DNA of 27,063 nt, taken from positions 1 through 27,063 of the forward strand of contig JAAMXY010000436.1 in assembly GCA_019677205.1 (NCBI GenBank), written 5' to 3'. The notes under the pieces were generated by a model. That model did not search any database. It was given only the letters and a program-made list of their open reading frames with translations, and was not told the DNA's origin. A program made the translations under genes and the position numbers. Of this stretch, positions 7,780 through 18,190 are shown in pieces; position 1 is the first letter of the stretch, and each line of letters begins with the position of its first letter. The stretch is from Pinguiococcus pyrenoidosus (taxonomy: Eukaryota > Sar > Pinguiophyceae > Pinguiochrysidales > Pinguiochrysidaceae).

Positions 7780-10700
7780 ATGCTCCGGCATGTATCTCTC
7801 CTGCTGTGGGTGGCTGCTTGTGGCGCGGCCAGCTCCGAACTGTCCCGAAATGGCGCGCCTAAGGTGGATGCGGATCTCTTCAGCCGGCAGATTTACACCA
7901 TGGGCGTCTCTGCGCAAGAGCGCCTGACCAGAAGTAAGGTGCTCGTGATCGGCCTGGGCGGCTGCGGACTCGAGCTGTGCAAGAATCTGGTGCTGAGCGG
8001 CGTCTCCAGCCTTCTGCTGTGCGACGAGAGCGCCATCTGCGACGAGGACCTGGAGACTTTGTACTATGGCACCACGGAGGACGTGGATCTGGGCTCCTCG
8101 CGGGCGGACGTGGTGAAGCGAGCGCTGGAGAGACTGGCGCCGGCGAAAACCTGTAGAATAGAGCAGCTCGCTCTGCGAGGAAACCTGGAGAAGGTGCTGG
8201 AGAGCGAGGAGGTGGACGTCGTCGTGCTCTGCGACCGGCCCACTGGCCACGCCTTGCGGGTCAACGAGCTCACGAGGCGCAAGGGCGTCAACTTGGTCAC
8301 CGTGAACACTCGGGGCGTGTTTGGGGGCCTCTTCTGCGACTTCGGGGACTCCTTCACCGTGCAGGACAAGGATGCGAAGCCCGCCAAGGCCGAGCTGCTC
8401 GCCAGGGTTGAGGTGGTGCAGACCAACTCGGGCAAGGCTCTGCTTGTCCGGACGCTGGAGGACAACCCGCATGGGCTGCACAGCGGCGACAGAGTCCGCC
8501 TCCGGGGCGTCCAGGGCGTCGGCGACTCGGTGGTCTTCACCGTGAAGGCGAAGACGCCGCAAGCGTTCGAGTGCCACAACGCCATCTTTGCCAGCAGCAT
8601 CACCGAAGACAGTGGCAGAGTGCAGACGCTCCCCGGTGCCACCTTTCTGGAGATCAAGGAGCCCGTGGTCGTGAAGTATCAGCCGCTCAAGGAGGCCCTG
8701 CTTGCACCGGACATGGTGGCCACGGACTTCGGAAAGCTCGACCTCAATCGGCAGATAACGCTGCACGCCTGCTTCCACCACGGCTATCGCCGCGGGCAGT
8801 CGGCTGGCAAGGAGGAGGCTTCCGACGCGGAGACGTTGTTCGACGCTGCGAAGTCGTTTGGCGAGAATGTCTACGCCTTTTTGAGCGCGCGCAAGGCAAA
8901 GTCCAGGTTCAAACCGGATTCCAAGCTGGTGCGCGCGTTTGCGTCTTCGGAAGAGACCCAAATCCTCCCCATCGCCACGATCATGGGAGCGCTCGCAGCG
9001 CAGGAGGCGCTCAAGGCGATCACGGGCGTTTTCGTTCCCGTGCGGCAGTTCCTCTATTTTGACGCGCTGGAGCTGCACGAGCTTCTGCCGCAGAACGGTG
9101 ACAAGACGCTGCTTAGCGCCGAGTTCAAGCAGCGGCTGCAGTCGATGAATGTCTTTGTCGTCGGGGCCGGTGCCATCGGATGTGAGCTGCTGAAGATCCT
9201 TGCGGCCCTTGGCGTGTCATCTACGAGTGAGAGCATCGGCGAGGATCGCAGCGGGAAGCTGTGCGTGACCGACATGGACACGGTCGAGGTCAGCAACCTC
9301 AGCAGGCAGATGCTCTTCACGGAGGACGACGTGGGCAAGCCGAAAGCCACGGCGGCGGTGTCTGCGAGCCAGGGCATCAATCCGCAGCTGCAGGCCAAGG
9401 CCTTCACCAAGAAGCTGGCGGCGGAGACGGAGGACATCTTCGACCACAAGTTCTGGCAGAAGCAGTCGCTGGTCCTCAACGCGCTGGACAACCTTGAGGC
9501 GCGGCGCTACGTGGATCAGCAGTGTGTGCGGCACGGCATCCCCCTGATTGACAGCGGGACCCTCGGCGCGAAGGGCAGCACGCAACCGTGCGTTCCGAGG
9601 ATCTCCGAGACCTACTCGAACGGTGCCGACGATGCGCCGGACAAGGACCAGATCGCGCTTTGCACCATCCATAGCTTCCCCACGCGAGTGGAGCACGTCG
9701 TCCAGTGGGCGAAAGACATTGTCTTCCAGTCCGAGTTCGTTGACAAACCAGCTCGGGTGCGAGAGCTGGCAGAGGCAGCGGCTTCGGATGCGGTCAAGAC
9801 GCCGTCGATGGACGATGAGGAGCCTGCCGCAGAGCTCCTGGGAGAGCTCCGTCTCCTGGTCGATCTAAAGACCAAGGCGCAGTCTGCCGATGGCAGGGCC
9901 GCCGTCCTCGTGGAATGGGCATCAAAGCTATACAGAGACCTGTACATTGACGCCGTGGAAGCGATCTTCAAGCAGCACCCGCTCGACGAAGTTGACGAAG
10001 ACGGCGAGAAGTTCTGGAGCAACGATCGCCTACTGCCCAGGCATCTCGTGCAGGTGGACGATCTGCCCCTCTTCGAAGCGTTCCTCGTCTCCGCTGCGAT
10101 GTTGAAGGCGAGAGCCCTCCGAGTAGAGTGCAGCGAGGCGAGCATCGAGAGCGCGGCGGCACAAGCAGCACCTCAGCGTTTGGCCGCGCTCCGATCCAAT
10201 CAAGGCCGCGCCGGGCCGTCCCCGGAATCCGCAGTCACCTACGAGAGGGTGCTGGACACAGCGCGATCTCTGACAGAGGTGCTTGACGTCGATCCGCAGA
10301 GCTTTGAGAAGGACGATGACAGCAATGGGCACGTCAAGTTCATCACCGCCGCCGGGAATTGCCGCGCAGCGGTCTACGGCATCTCACAGTCCGATATGCT
10401 GGAAGTCCGGCGCATCGCGGGGGCGATCGTGCCAGCGATGGTCACGACGACAGCGCTTGTGGCGGGCCTTGCCGTTCTGGAGATGCTGAAAGTGGTGGCG
10501 GGTGCAAACTCCCTGACCACCTATCGATCTGCGTTTCTCAACCTCGCCGTCCCGATGATGTCCCTGACGGAGCCCGAAAGCCCCGAATCCTACGGGGCGC
10601 CGACCTTGTCTCCTTGGAAGCAGGGGAGCTGGGTATGTGACGCGTCAGCTGACCCTCTTTCCTCTGTTTGCGCCGAGCTTTGCACGCTTCTCTAACGTGG

Positions 10701-11570
10701 ATGCGGTGCGCATTTCAGGTCAAGCATACGTCGTGGGATTTCATCGACGTCAGTCCTCAGGACTTGCTCACGGACTGGACGGTGTATCTGCCGCGGTCGA
10801 TGCGGTCTTGGATCTCCAAGTTCTTCATCTCTCCGGAAGACGCTCAGCTGTCTCAGCTTGCAACGGCCTTGGAGGCAAGGCTCAACGTGAAGATTCTGGG
10901 CATCGCGCATGGAGATCAGCTCGCCTACTTTGAGGAAATGACGGGGATGGACTTGGACTCGAGCGCGAGCGACGATTCGAAGGCGCTAAGCGGCCACACC
11001 AAGCTTATGAACATTGCGCGCAGGAGCTGCCCAGGAGGCGCCGAAGGTATGGCTCAGCCTCCGTCCCTGCGATAGGATGCTCAGCGAATCCCGCGCCTGA
11101 AGATGTCCAACTTCGTTGCCCGGCTTGGACCCCCCCCTACAGATTCCTGGCGCGACCACATGTCCTTCGTGAATTTGGAACTCATTTGCGAGGATAAGAA
11201 GACGGGAGACGAGCTCTCGCTACCTGCCGTACGCTACTTCTTAAGGTGCGCACGGTGATTCGCGAAGCCCGTAGTGTGCCGTGTATCGAAGCTAACATCG
11301 TGTGTCTTGATTGTGCTCGCGCGGAATAGTGAAGAGCTGCGGAAGGAGGCCCTGGCTTTGGAGGAGCAGAGACGCTTCTCACGGCTCAGCTTTGTGAAGC
11401 ACGGCGGGTCTGCTGCAGATTTTACGAGCAGCGGCGGCCTCGCGGAGTACAGGCTGTTTCAAGTGGCGAAGAAGTGGACGCGCAGGGTCGCCAATCGCCT
11501 CTTGACACGCTTCGGCCTCAAGCGACGAAAGCCTTTAGCAGAAGTGCTGCGAAACGCGGCGAAGGAATAG
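7780..11570 (+). CDS. Ubiquitin-activating enzyme E1 with signal-peptide-like N-terminus
   Basis: E1 adenylates ubiquitin with ATP, carries it as a thioester and hands it to E2s. Four exons, 7780-10632, 10719-11046, 11143-11245 and 11330-11570, all phase-consistent, give about 1174 residues. Visible parts: inactive adenylation domain (GLGGCG, residues 58-63), active adenylation domain (GAGAIGCELLK from 462; TDMDTVEVSNLSRQ from 497), catalytic Cys628 in ALCTIHSFP (human UBA1 Cys632) and a C-terminal ubiquitin-fold domain ending LICEDKKTGDELSLPAVRY. All key E1 elements are present, so it should be active. The N-terminus MLRHVSLLLWVAACGAASS looks like a signal peptide with no aromatic at the likely cleavage site, as in periplastidal proteins of complex algae. 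ATG 7780 has a purine at -3; an upstream in-frame ATG (7528) would bury the signal. A basic C-terminal extension of about 80 residues follows the usual E1 end. Confidence 0.92.
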
Positions 11571-11755
11571 CCTTTGTCGGCGCTCAAGCAATCTCAGCAC
11601 ATCACGAAGAAGAAGGAAACGAGAAGAGCTGCGTGGCGTTTCGCTGTGGCACACTTGACAATCTTCTGAATCCCGTCACACGATTGGGACACAAGACGGA
11701 CACACCGGTTTTCCGAGGGCTTTACATTCTTGATGCCTCCACACTTGGGCATCGC
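11571..11755. other. Convergent spacer between E1 and Sin1 genes
   Basis: The 185 bp between two stop codons must hold both 3' ends. I see no obvious coding potential and no repeat. Confidence 0.5.
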
Positions 11756-14656
11756 TCAAGACGAACCCAGGGCGCCGCGGCTTGCTGAGCGATCGCGGTG
11801 CCTTCGCTGGAGGTACCGGAGCTTAGCGACGATCTCCGCACGGTCGCGGGGGGTTTCCGTCTTGTAGAAGAGGGTGCTTTTGTCGTCCTTCGTCTTGAAT
11901 GTGATCGTGAAACCGAGGGGGTCCATCTCGTCGAGCTCGACCGCATCGATCTGCGAGATGGGCCGCTGGGGATTGTTGACGTTCCCAACCCGCGAGTTTC
12001 CTTGCGCATCCTGCTTCCGATTGTAGACGTAATCCGAGTCGATCCCGATGATCCGCGGCTGCCTCATGCCGAACTTGTTCGTCTTGATGACCTTCCACTC
12101 CTTGTGGACAGCCGCCAAGACGTCGTTGAACAGGAAGGTCGTGACGTCCGCCTGCTCCTTTGCGGAGGGATGCTGCGGGCCGGTGTTCGGGTTGGCAGAC
12201 CGCGCGTTCCCAGAGAAGGAGCTGCCGGTAGAGATGCCCGTCCGGCTTGTCGAGGTGCCGTGCGTCGGCGACGCCAGATGCTGTCGCGGCGCGTCGTCGT
12301 AGACGCGCTTACGGAGCTCGAGCATGCGTACGTTGAGGCGCCAGAGCGGCTTGACCAGCGTGTCGGGCTCGAGGCGCGTCACGTGAAAGCGGTACCGCTG
12401 CCGATCTTCCTCCTTCATGTGCAGCACGTAGTCCTCCATGAAGTGCCGCAGTCGGAACGGCGTGTGCTCGACCCCTTTGCCTTCCTCGTTCTGCTCGAAA
12501 TGCCGCTGCTCGATCTCCATTTTCCCGATGGCCTTGGGAATCACGTCCCGGGCGCGGGTGTCGTCCGTGAGGGGCACCGTGGCCCACAGCTCGGAGGAGA
12601 ACACCTTGTAGACCACGGTGATCTGGGGCCGCTGGTGCAGTCTTAGCGCCGCGATGCCGTCGTTGAGCTGTGCGGCGGCTTGGCCGTCCTTGAGCGCGAC
12701 AGGAATCACCGTTTCCGCCGGCAGCCAGAGGCAGAACTCGGAGGTATCCTCCGTACAAAAACCACGGATCGCGGTACCCCTTCCGAGGGAGGCCAAGTAG
12801 CTGTCCGGCTGGCCATCTTCGTCGTGCATGCGCAGCTCGTAGTATTCCGCGGCGTCCGGAGAGCCGAGGCTCTTGACCCCCATCTGAAGCGCTACGATAA
12901 GCGAGGTGCGGATGACGTCCGACACCAGCGCATCCACGGGCACGCTGATGTTCAGTGCGATTCGGTTGGGCGTGTAGATGATGAGCGGGATCTGCGTGCC
13001 AAGCCCAGCTGCGGCGGAGCTGGCGTTCGAGTCTCGCGATTGCGTATCTTCGTCTTGCAGCAGTCGCGTGAGGTTGCTCCTCGTATCGGGTGGCGGCTCC
13101 GGAGCATCGTCGTCGGAGAAACTATCCACGCCGGCATGATTGAACATGGCGGTGCGTTTCGTCTTCTCCTTCTTTATCTGTTCCAGCTTGCGCTCCGCAG
13201 TTTCGTCTTCCAGTAGTTCCTTGACTTTCTCCGTCATGAGCCCCTTCTCCACCGCTTCCTGTTGACGATGACAACCACCTCGTGAACGAGCTGCATCGCC
13301 TCAGACTCTCGCGGCATTGGGTACCTTGTACGCCTCCTCGGGCGGCGGCTTCGCCGGCGCCTCGGGCACGGCCCCTTGCCGACCCGAGTACCTCTGCCGA
13401 CGCGACTCTCGTTCGTGAGATGCAGAGCTTCGATCTGGGACGCTTTCTCAGCGCTTACCTTGTGCGCCGGCGGCGGCGCTGGGACGCCCATCGGCTGGCC
13501 TTTCACTTCAGGCGCCGAGAGGAGAATCGGTTCCTCGGCGATTGGGTCGGGCATCTTCCTTTCAACCTCCTGTTTGACGAAGGTAAGAGGCGATGCCTCC
13601 GCCTCGGTCTGCCGGAACTTCATGGTGCCTTTCTTCTTCTTGCGGTTTGTCTGCTTTTGCTCGGCGGCTTCCTCGTCGGAGCTCACATCGTTGGCGCTCC
13701 TGTCCAGCGGCGTCGGCGATGGGGTATCTCGCCCGCCCCGTGGATTCCACAGCGGCGTCGAAGCGTCCCACGCAGGAACGCCACCATTCCTAAGCACAGC
13801 AGAGCGTCAGTTCTTGGCTGTGATTTTTGGTTTCCATTGTGTTTTGCTTCTTTTGCTGCTTTGGCTACATTGCCTACATTGCCTTCTTGTGCTGCTACTG
13901 CTTCGTTGACATTTTTGGCTTCGTTGGCTTCTTTGGCTTCCAGTGTCGTTGTGTGGAAGCGGAGTCGCACCAGTCGATTGACACGAAGAGAAAGGAGCGT
14001 ACATATCACTCCAGGCAAAATGCAAAACGCAAAATGCAAAACGCAAAACGCGGAAAACACCCAAAGCGCCCACAACACAAACCTACAAACCACTCAACGC
14101 AAACTACACCGAAAGAGCGCCAAAACAATCAGAAAAGGAAGGAAAAAAAACTCACACGCAAAACACACAACACACATTCTCACTTCGTTCCTTCCGCATC
14201 AGTAAAGAGACTTCGGAAAGTCACTCAAGTACCACTCGTGCTCCATCTGATACCCTCTCCCCACACTGTCCGTAAGTGATAGTCGCATTTCACCCCCAAA
14301 TTCGCATCTTTGACGGACGGAGTCGAACTCGCTTCACAGCGTTTACGCGTCGTGTTCGACCAAGGCCAACTTACTTTCGCGCGTCTCCGGCGTGCGTGTC
14401 AAAAGATGGCGACGAGCTGAAGAGCCGATCCACCTCTGGGTCGATAGTGTCCCTATGCGCGCAGTGGCGGATGAGCTGCGCCGGCTTGGCGCCGGAATTC
14501 CGCTTTTCTACAGCCAATCAATTCTGCGACGGTACGTCGCCGACGAATTCCGCCGCGAATGGCAGACCCAACGTACCGGAAGCGAGAGTTGCCGTCGTGC
14601 TGAGTCCGCGCGAGCCGGATGGTGGCCTCCACGAGCTCCGGCTCGGCGCAAATCAT
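11756..14656 (-). CDS. Sin1/Avo1 (MAPKAP1) TORC2 subunit
   Basis: Sin1 is a scaffold of TOR complex 2; its CRIM domain presents AGC kinases and its PH domain binds membrane lipid. Minus-strand exons: 14656-14577 (tentative), 13789-13459, 13393-13325 and 13258-11756; the three downstream exons join with 65-66 nt introns in phase 0. Predicted length is about 660 residues. The order matches the family: a charged, disordered N-terminus, a CRIM-like region, a Ras-binding-like region (FHVTRLEPDTLVKPLWRL) and a C-terminal PH domain (about 546-645: RIIGIDSDYVYNRK, FTITFKTKDD, FYKTETPRDRAEIVAKLR). Exon 1 (ELVEATIRLARTQHDGNSRF) resembles the conserved Sin1 N-terminal IR...S...D.G element and matches phase 2, but its intron (787 nt) would be far longer than any other here. 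If exon 1 is wrong, the coding start is unknown upstream of 13789. Confidence 0.85.
13790..14576 (-). other. Putative long first intron of the Sin1 gene
   Basis: This 787-nt stretch has GT at 14576-14575 and a CTTAG acceptor at 13790. It is compositionally distinct: the 13830-13950 part is made of TTTTGCTTCTTTTGCTGC-like repeats and the 14016-14160 part is A-rich. I found no convincing internal exon on the minus strand, but a small one could be hidden. Confidence 0.45.
14016..14055. repeat. GCAAAAYGC tandem repeat
   Basis: Four to five copies of a GCAAAATGCAAAAC-type unit stand in tandem, then grade into general A-rich sequence to about 14160. It sits inside the putative long Sin1 intron. 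Confidence 0.75.
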
Positions 14657-14960
14657 CCTCAACGGCGCGCTCTTCCGGCGTTTTGGCGGCCTCTCCCAAC
14701 CGCGGGATACTAGCGGGCGTGACATTTCCATGCTGTTTGTCAAGTCAAATTATACCACGATACAGGCTTCACAGGGCGAATACGAGCGGGCGCGTAGTTC
14801 GGAACGCGGCAAAACCCATCCATCCGTCATATCAGCTGATCCGGAGCATGAGCGATGGAAATAGGACAGCAACTGCTGACGTAAACATTCCAACTCAAGT
14901 CAGGCGAAAGCCGCAGCTGGCCCCGCGCGCCGCCGAAGGCCCTCCGCGGCGACTCTCAGC
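14657..14960. promoter_or_regulatory. Divergent 5' region of Sin1 and VOC genes
   Basis: If Sin1 exon 1 is right, 304 bp separate the two starts. Frames are open on both strands here, but none resembles a known protein. No core promoter motif is evident. Confidence 0.35.
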
Positions 14961-15740
14961 ATGGATATGCGGGTTTGGCTTCTCTTCTCCTTCCTGGCAG
15001 CTGTGGCGCCAATGGCGCCCCGTGCTTCGCCTCGAATCCACAATCTGAGCATCTTCGTCAAGAACATGGAAAGCTCCATGCAGTTCTACTCGCTGCTGGG
15101 CTTCACAGGTGCTCCTTGGCACCCCACCCAAGCGATGCAATGGGCCTGGCTGGCTGTGGGTTGAGCTGATGCTTGGGTTTGCTTAGACACACATCGCTTC
15201 ACGGTGGACAAGGCCAGGGCGGCATGGCTGTCAACGGAGGACTCAGCCGCCCGATTGGAGCTGATCGAGCTGCCGTCGTGGCTGTATGATAGAGAAGGAG
15301 CGGCTGCACAAGCGTCTGAAAGGCAGGGTAAGTGCATGGGGCAACTTGGGGGTCGCCAGGGAGGGGCACTTGGATCCCCAACAGGGGTGGACTGACCGAG
15401 GGCCGCTTCAGTGTTTCGAGAGGGATTGAGTCACTTGGCGCTGGATGTCACCGCGGCTGCCAAGGAGGCGGCTCCCGAGGCGCCGCGGCTGGGTCCTTAC
15501 CTGCGGAAGCTGAACGATGACAGCGAGGAGCGCTTCCGAAGGAGCTTGACATTGCTGGAGGAGCCGGAGCAGTTCATGTTTGGGCCGGAGCTGTGGGAGA
15601 CGGCGGTCATCCGCGACCCGAACGGTGTGCGGCTGGAGCTCATGTCCTTGGAGACGGTGCTCACGCACAAGATGATCACGTGGAAGACTGCTGAGGAAGA
15701 GGCGGTGGAGAAGATCCAGCAGGAGAAGAAACTCGGATAA
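14961..15740 (+). CDS. Glyoxalase/VOC-superfamily protein with signal peptide
   Basis: VOC proteins are paired beta-alpha-beta-beta-beta folds that use a metal site (two His/Gln and two Glu) for isomerase, dioxygenase or lyase chemistry. Three exons, 14961-15108, 15187-15327 and 15412-15740 (introns 78 and 84 nt, both phase 1), give 205 residues. Two repeats are visible. Repeat 1: RIHNLSIFVKNMESSMQFYS, then RLELIEL. Repeat 2: GLSHLALDV, then AVIRDPNGVRLELMSLE. The His and Glu positions of the VOC metal site are present in both halves. The start MDMRVWLLFSFLAAVAP is a signal peptide, followed by a short Pro/Ala/Arg segment (MAPRASPR), suggesting export, possibly to the complex plastid. Exact substrate cannot be told; lactoylglutathione lyase is one option. 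It converges on CAP-H2. Confidence 0.85.
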
Positions 15741-15990
15741 GCCCTCACAAGTGCACCTTGCCTAGGCTCGCTTCGGCCTCTTCTGCTCCCGTTGCGGGAA
15801 AACAAGCACACAAGACTAGCAACTCGCGCAACTCGCCACATGCACACGTGCTCGCAGGATCCCAAGGCTCTGCCTTGATTGACAGGGAGGGGCGGGTGGC
15901 ACCTAAAGACCTCTACCTCTACCGGAGAAGTGTGCGTTGAGAAGGGGAGGAGAGGGAGGGCAAGTGGGTGGAGAGCATCTTCCGAACGCT

Positions 15991-18190
15991 TCATGCGTAC
16001 GGAACGATGGCCGTATTTGGGGAGGAGTCGTCTGCGATAGCTTTTCGGCGAGCTTCGATCAATCTTCTGGGCGTTGGAATGCTTCCTTGAGGAAGCTTAA
16101 TCACCATTGCCTAAGGATCCCAGGAGCAAGAGTCAGGAGCTGCGGGAAACGGCGGATGTATGCTTCGCCTGGTCGTGATTACTTACGCTGGCGCTAGTTG
16201 GAATCTGGATTCGCCCAATGTTCGCAAGCTGCAGGGTCGCGAGGAACATGCGTGCGCATTCGTAGCGAGGCGCCCCTGCGACGACATCCGTAAAGGACGT
16301 GTCCACATCGTCGGCCTGCTCGACCAAGTGCTGCACTTTGTTCACACATGCGTCGCCGTAGTTGTGGATGTCGAACGCCGGCCTTGCCTCCTCAACCTCC
16401 AGGCTGACGCTCAACCTGCTATGCCAAGCATCCACCCTCTTGCTGAGCTGCGTCTCGGATGCGTAGCGCGCAGCATTCGCAATGAATTTCGCTGCAAGTT
16501 GCAAACACTGTGAGCTCGCGGGAAGACGCACAACACGTCCCACGCAATGTACTTACTCAGATGCTGCTGCACCAGCTGTTCGAAGGTTTGCGGCGCAGCT
16601 AGAATCTCGGCGCCGAGCTCTCCGTCCCTGGTGTCAAGCTCCATGCCGCTGGGGCCTCTGTGAAGGGGAGGCGGAAATCATTGTTTCTCCAGGACGCAGA
16701 CACCCATCAACCGAAGAGACGCACCGCATTCGAAGCTCATCGAACTCGCCATCAAACTGGAGCTCGGGACCATCAAAGTAGCCATCGTCACCGCCGAAGT
16801 CGTCATCACCCTCCTCGCCGAAGAGCTCCTCATTGGCGTCGCCGGCGGGAGAAGCTTCCGACGACTGGTATGGGTCCTCGGAGCCATCCTCTTCCCTCGC
16901 CTTCGCCGCTGCCAGCCGGCGAAGAGTTGCATTCCGCTCCGATATGAGAGGCTTCAGATACTTGGGAACCCGCGACATTCTGCGTTTCACTCGAAGCAGG
17001 GTCAAGCTGCGTTCAACCTCTGGCTTCTTGCTTTCCGGAACGGGCGCGTCCAGCAGCTGGCAGAGCCACTTCATGGTCTCTTCACGCAACCGTGCTCCCG
17101 GCGGAGCATTGCCGTCGGCGTCTTGTTGGGGAACTAAGATCGTCTTCCCTCTTCGGAACGGCTGGGAGGGAAAAAGCTTGTGAGCGCCATGGCACCGGAA
17201 CGATCCTTGTCCCGCCTTCACTCACCATAGGCTTGGTATCGGATGGGTCGTATGGATCCATCGTTTCCCAGACTTCTTCTTCTTCTTCTTCTACTTCATC
17301 ATCGTCATCCTCGGAGTCGTCGGAATTGTGCGCGCTCTCGCCATCGTCATCCACACCATCGCCCATGTCGTCTGCCGGACCGTCGTAGACATCACCTGAC
17401 TCTTCGTAAAAGTTCGCGCCAAGCGCCGCTTGCGTCTGGCTCAAGCCGATACCATCAATATCTTCATGGGCGCCCCGCAGTTTTCCCGCGAGGGCGAGAT
17501 CGTCGTCCGCAAAGCGCGCCTGCTGGCCGTGCAGCAGCACAGCACGCCCACCCGCATCAATCGTCGCTGGTTCAAGACCGTTCAGGTAGAGGGCGCCACC
17601 GTGGCCCAGCTTCGCCGTCGTGATGGCGAAGGAGGAGTCTCCGGCGTCGCTCCGCAGCAACGAGTTGAGCAGCAGGGCGCCGCTCTGCGAGTCCGGATCG
17701 ACACGGGCAAGAGCCCGCGCGCTTCCATCAGCGGGAAGATCCAGATCTTTGCCCTCCTGAGGAGAGAATGACAAGAACATCAGCACAGCTGATCGCATTG
17801 CGCAAGGGCTTCCGCGCAGCGAGAGGGTCTCACCTCCACCCACTCGTCCAGCATCAGAAAGGGCCCGTCCTCGGCGTCCAGTCCCGCTTCAAGGCTGTGC
17901 TTCCTCGCGCCGCTGAGGCGCTTCTGCGACTGCAGGTTGTGGCTCTGCGTCGTGATCATCTCCAGCACGCGAAAGGTCCAGTCGTACAAGTCGCACACTT
18001 TTCGGTCATACGCCGCCGCACTGCGTCTCACGAGCAGAGCGGCTTCGGCAAAGTTCACATGCTCGTCGGCCTCCAGCAGACTCAGTGCGCTCAAGTACTC
18101 GTCGAGAATGGCCGAGACGTCCACATCCCAGTGCGCCGTCAGGTCTTTCAGGGGCTCGATCAGGTGAGCAAACTTCAAGTCTTGCGCCAT
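15991..18190 (-). CDS. Condensin II subunit CAP-H2 (NCAPH2)
   Basis: CAP-H2 is the kleisin that closes the SMC2-SMC4 ring of condensin II in mitotic chromosome assembly. Six exons on the minus strand: 18190-17834, 17756-17226, 17161-16725, 16657-16557, 16491-16187 and 16110-15991, with introns of 64-77 nt and all phases consistent; 616 residues against about 605 in human. The N-terminus carries the family signature (FAHLIEPLKDLTAHWDVDV, then NFAEAALLVRRSAAAY). The middle is acidic, leading into MDPYDPSDTKPMPFRRGKT. The C-terminus has QTFEQLVQQHLTKFIANAA, SKRVDAWHSRL, RPAFDIHNYG and FLATLQLAN. The exon 4/5 splice is fixed by this similarity: using the CAG at 16494-16492 restores LTKFIAN. The start is the first Met and fits family length. 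Its 5' region, shared with the Jhy-like gene, has two E2F-like words, which would suit a cell-cycle gene. Confidence 0.93.

Noticed and set aside
7660-9078. A 472-codon frame on the minus strand
   Set aside because: It lies wholly antisense to the E1 first exon, whose protein shows clear E1 motifs. Its sequence is the Arg/Leu/His-rich type expected from a GC-rich antisense frame.
11798-12646. A 282-codon plus-strand frame
   Set aside because: It is antisense to the last Sin1 exon, which carries the recognisable CRIM-RBD-PH order. No domain resemblance in the plus-strand product.
14392-15048. A 218-codon plus-strand frame overlapping the Sin1 exon 1 region and the VOC start
   Set aside because: No family resemblance, Arg-rich composition, and it overlaps the well-supported VOC signal peptide in another frame.
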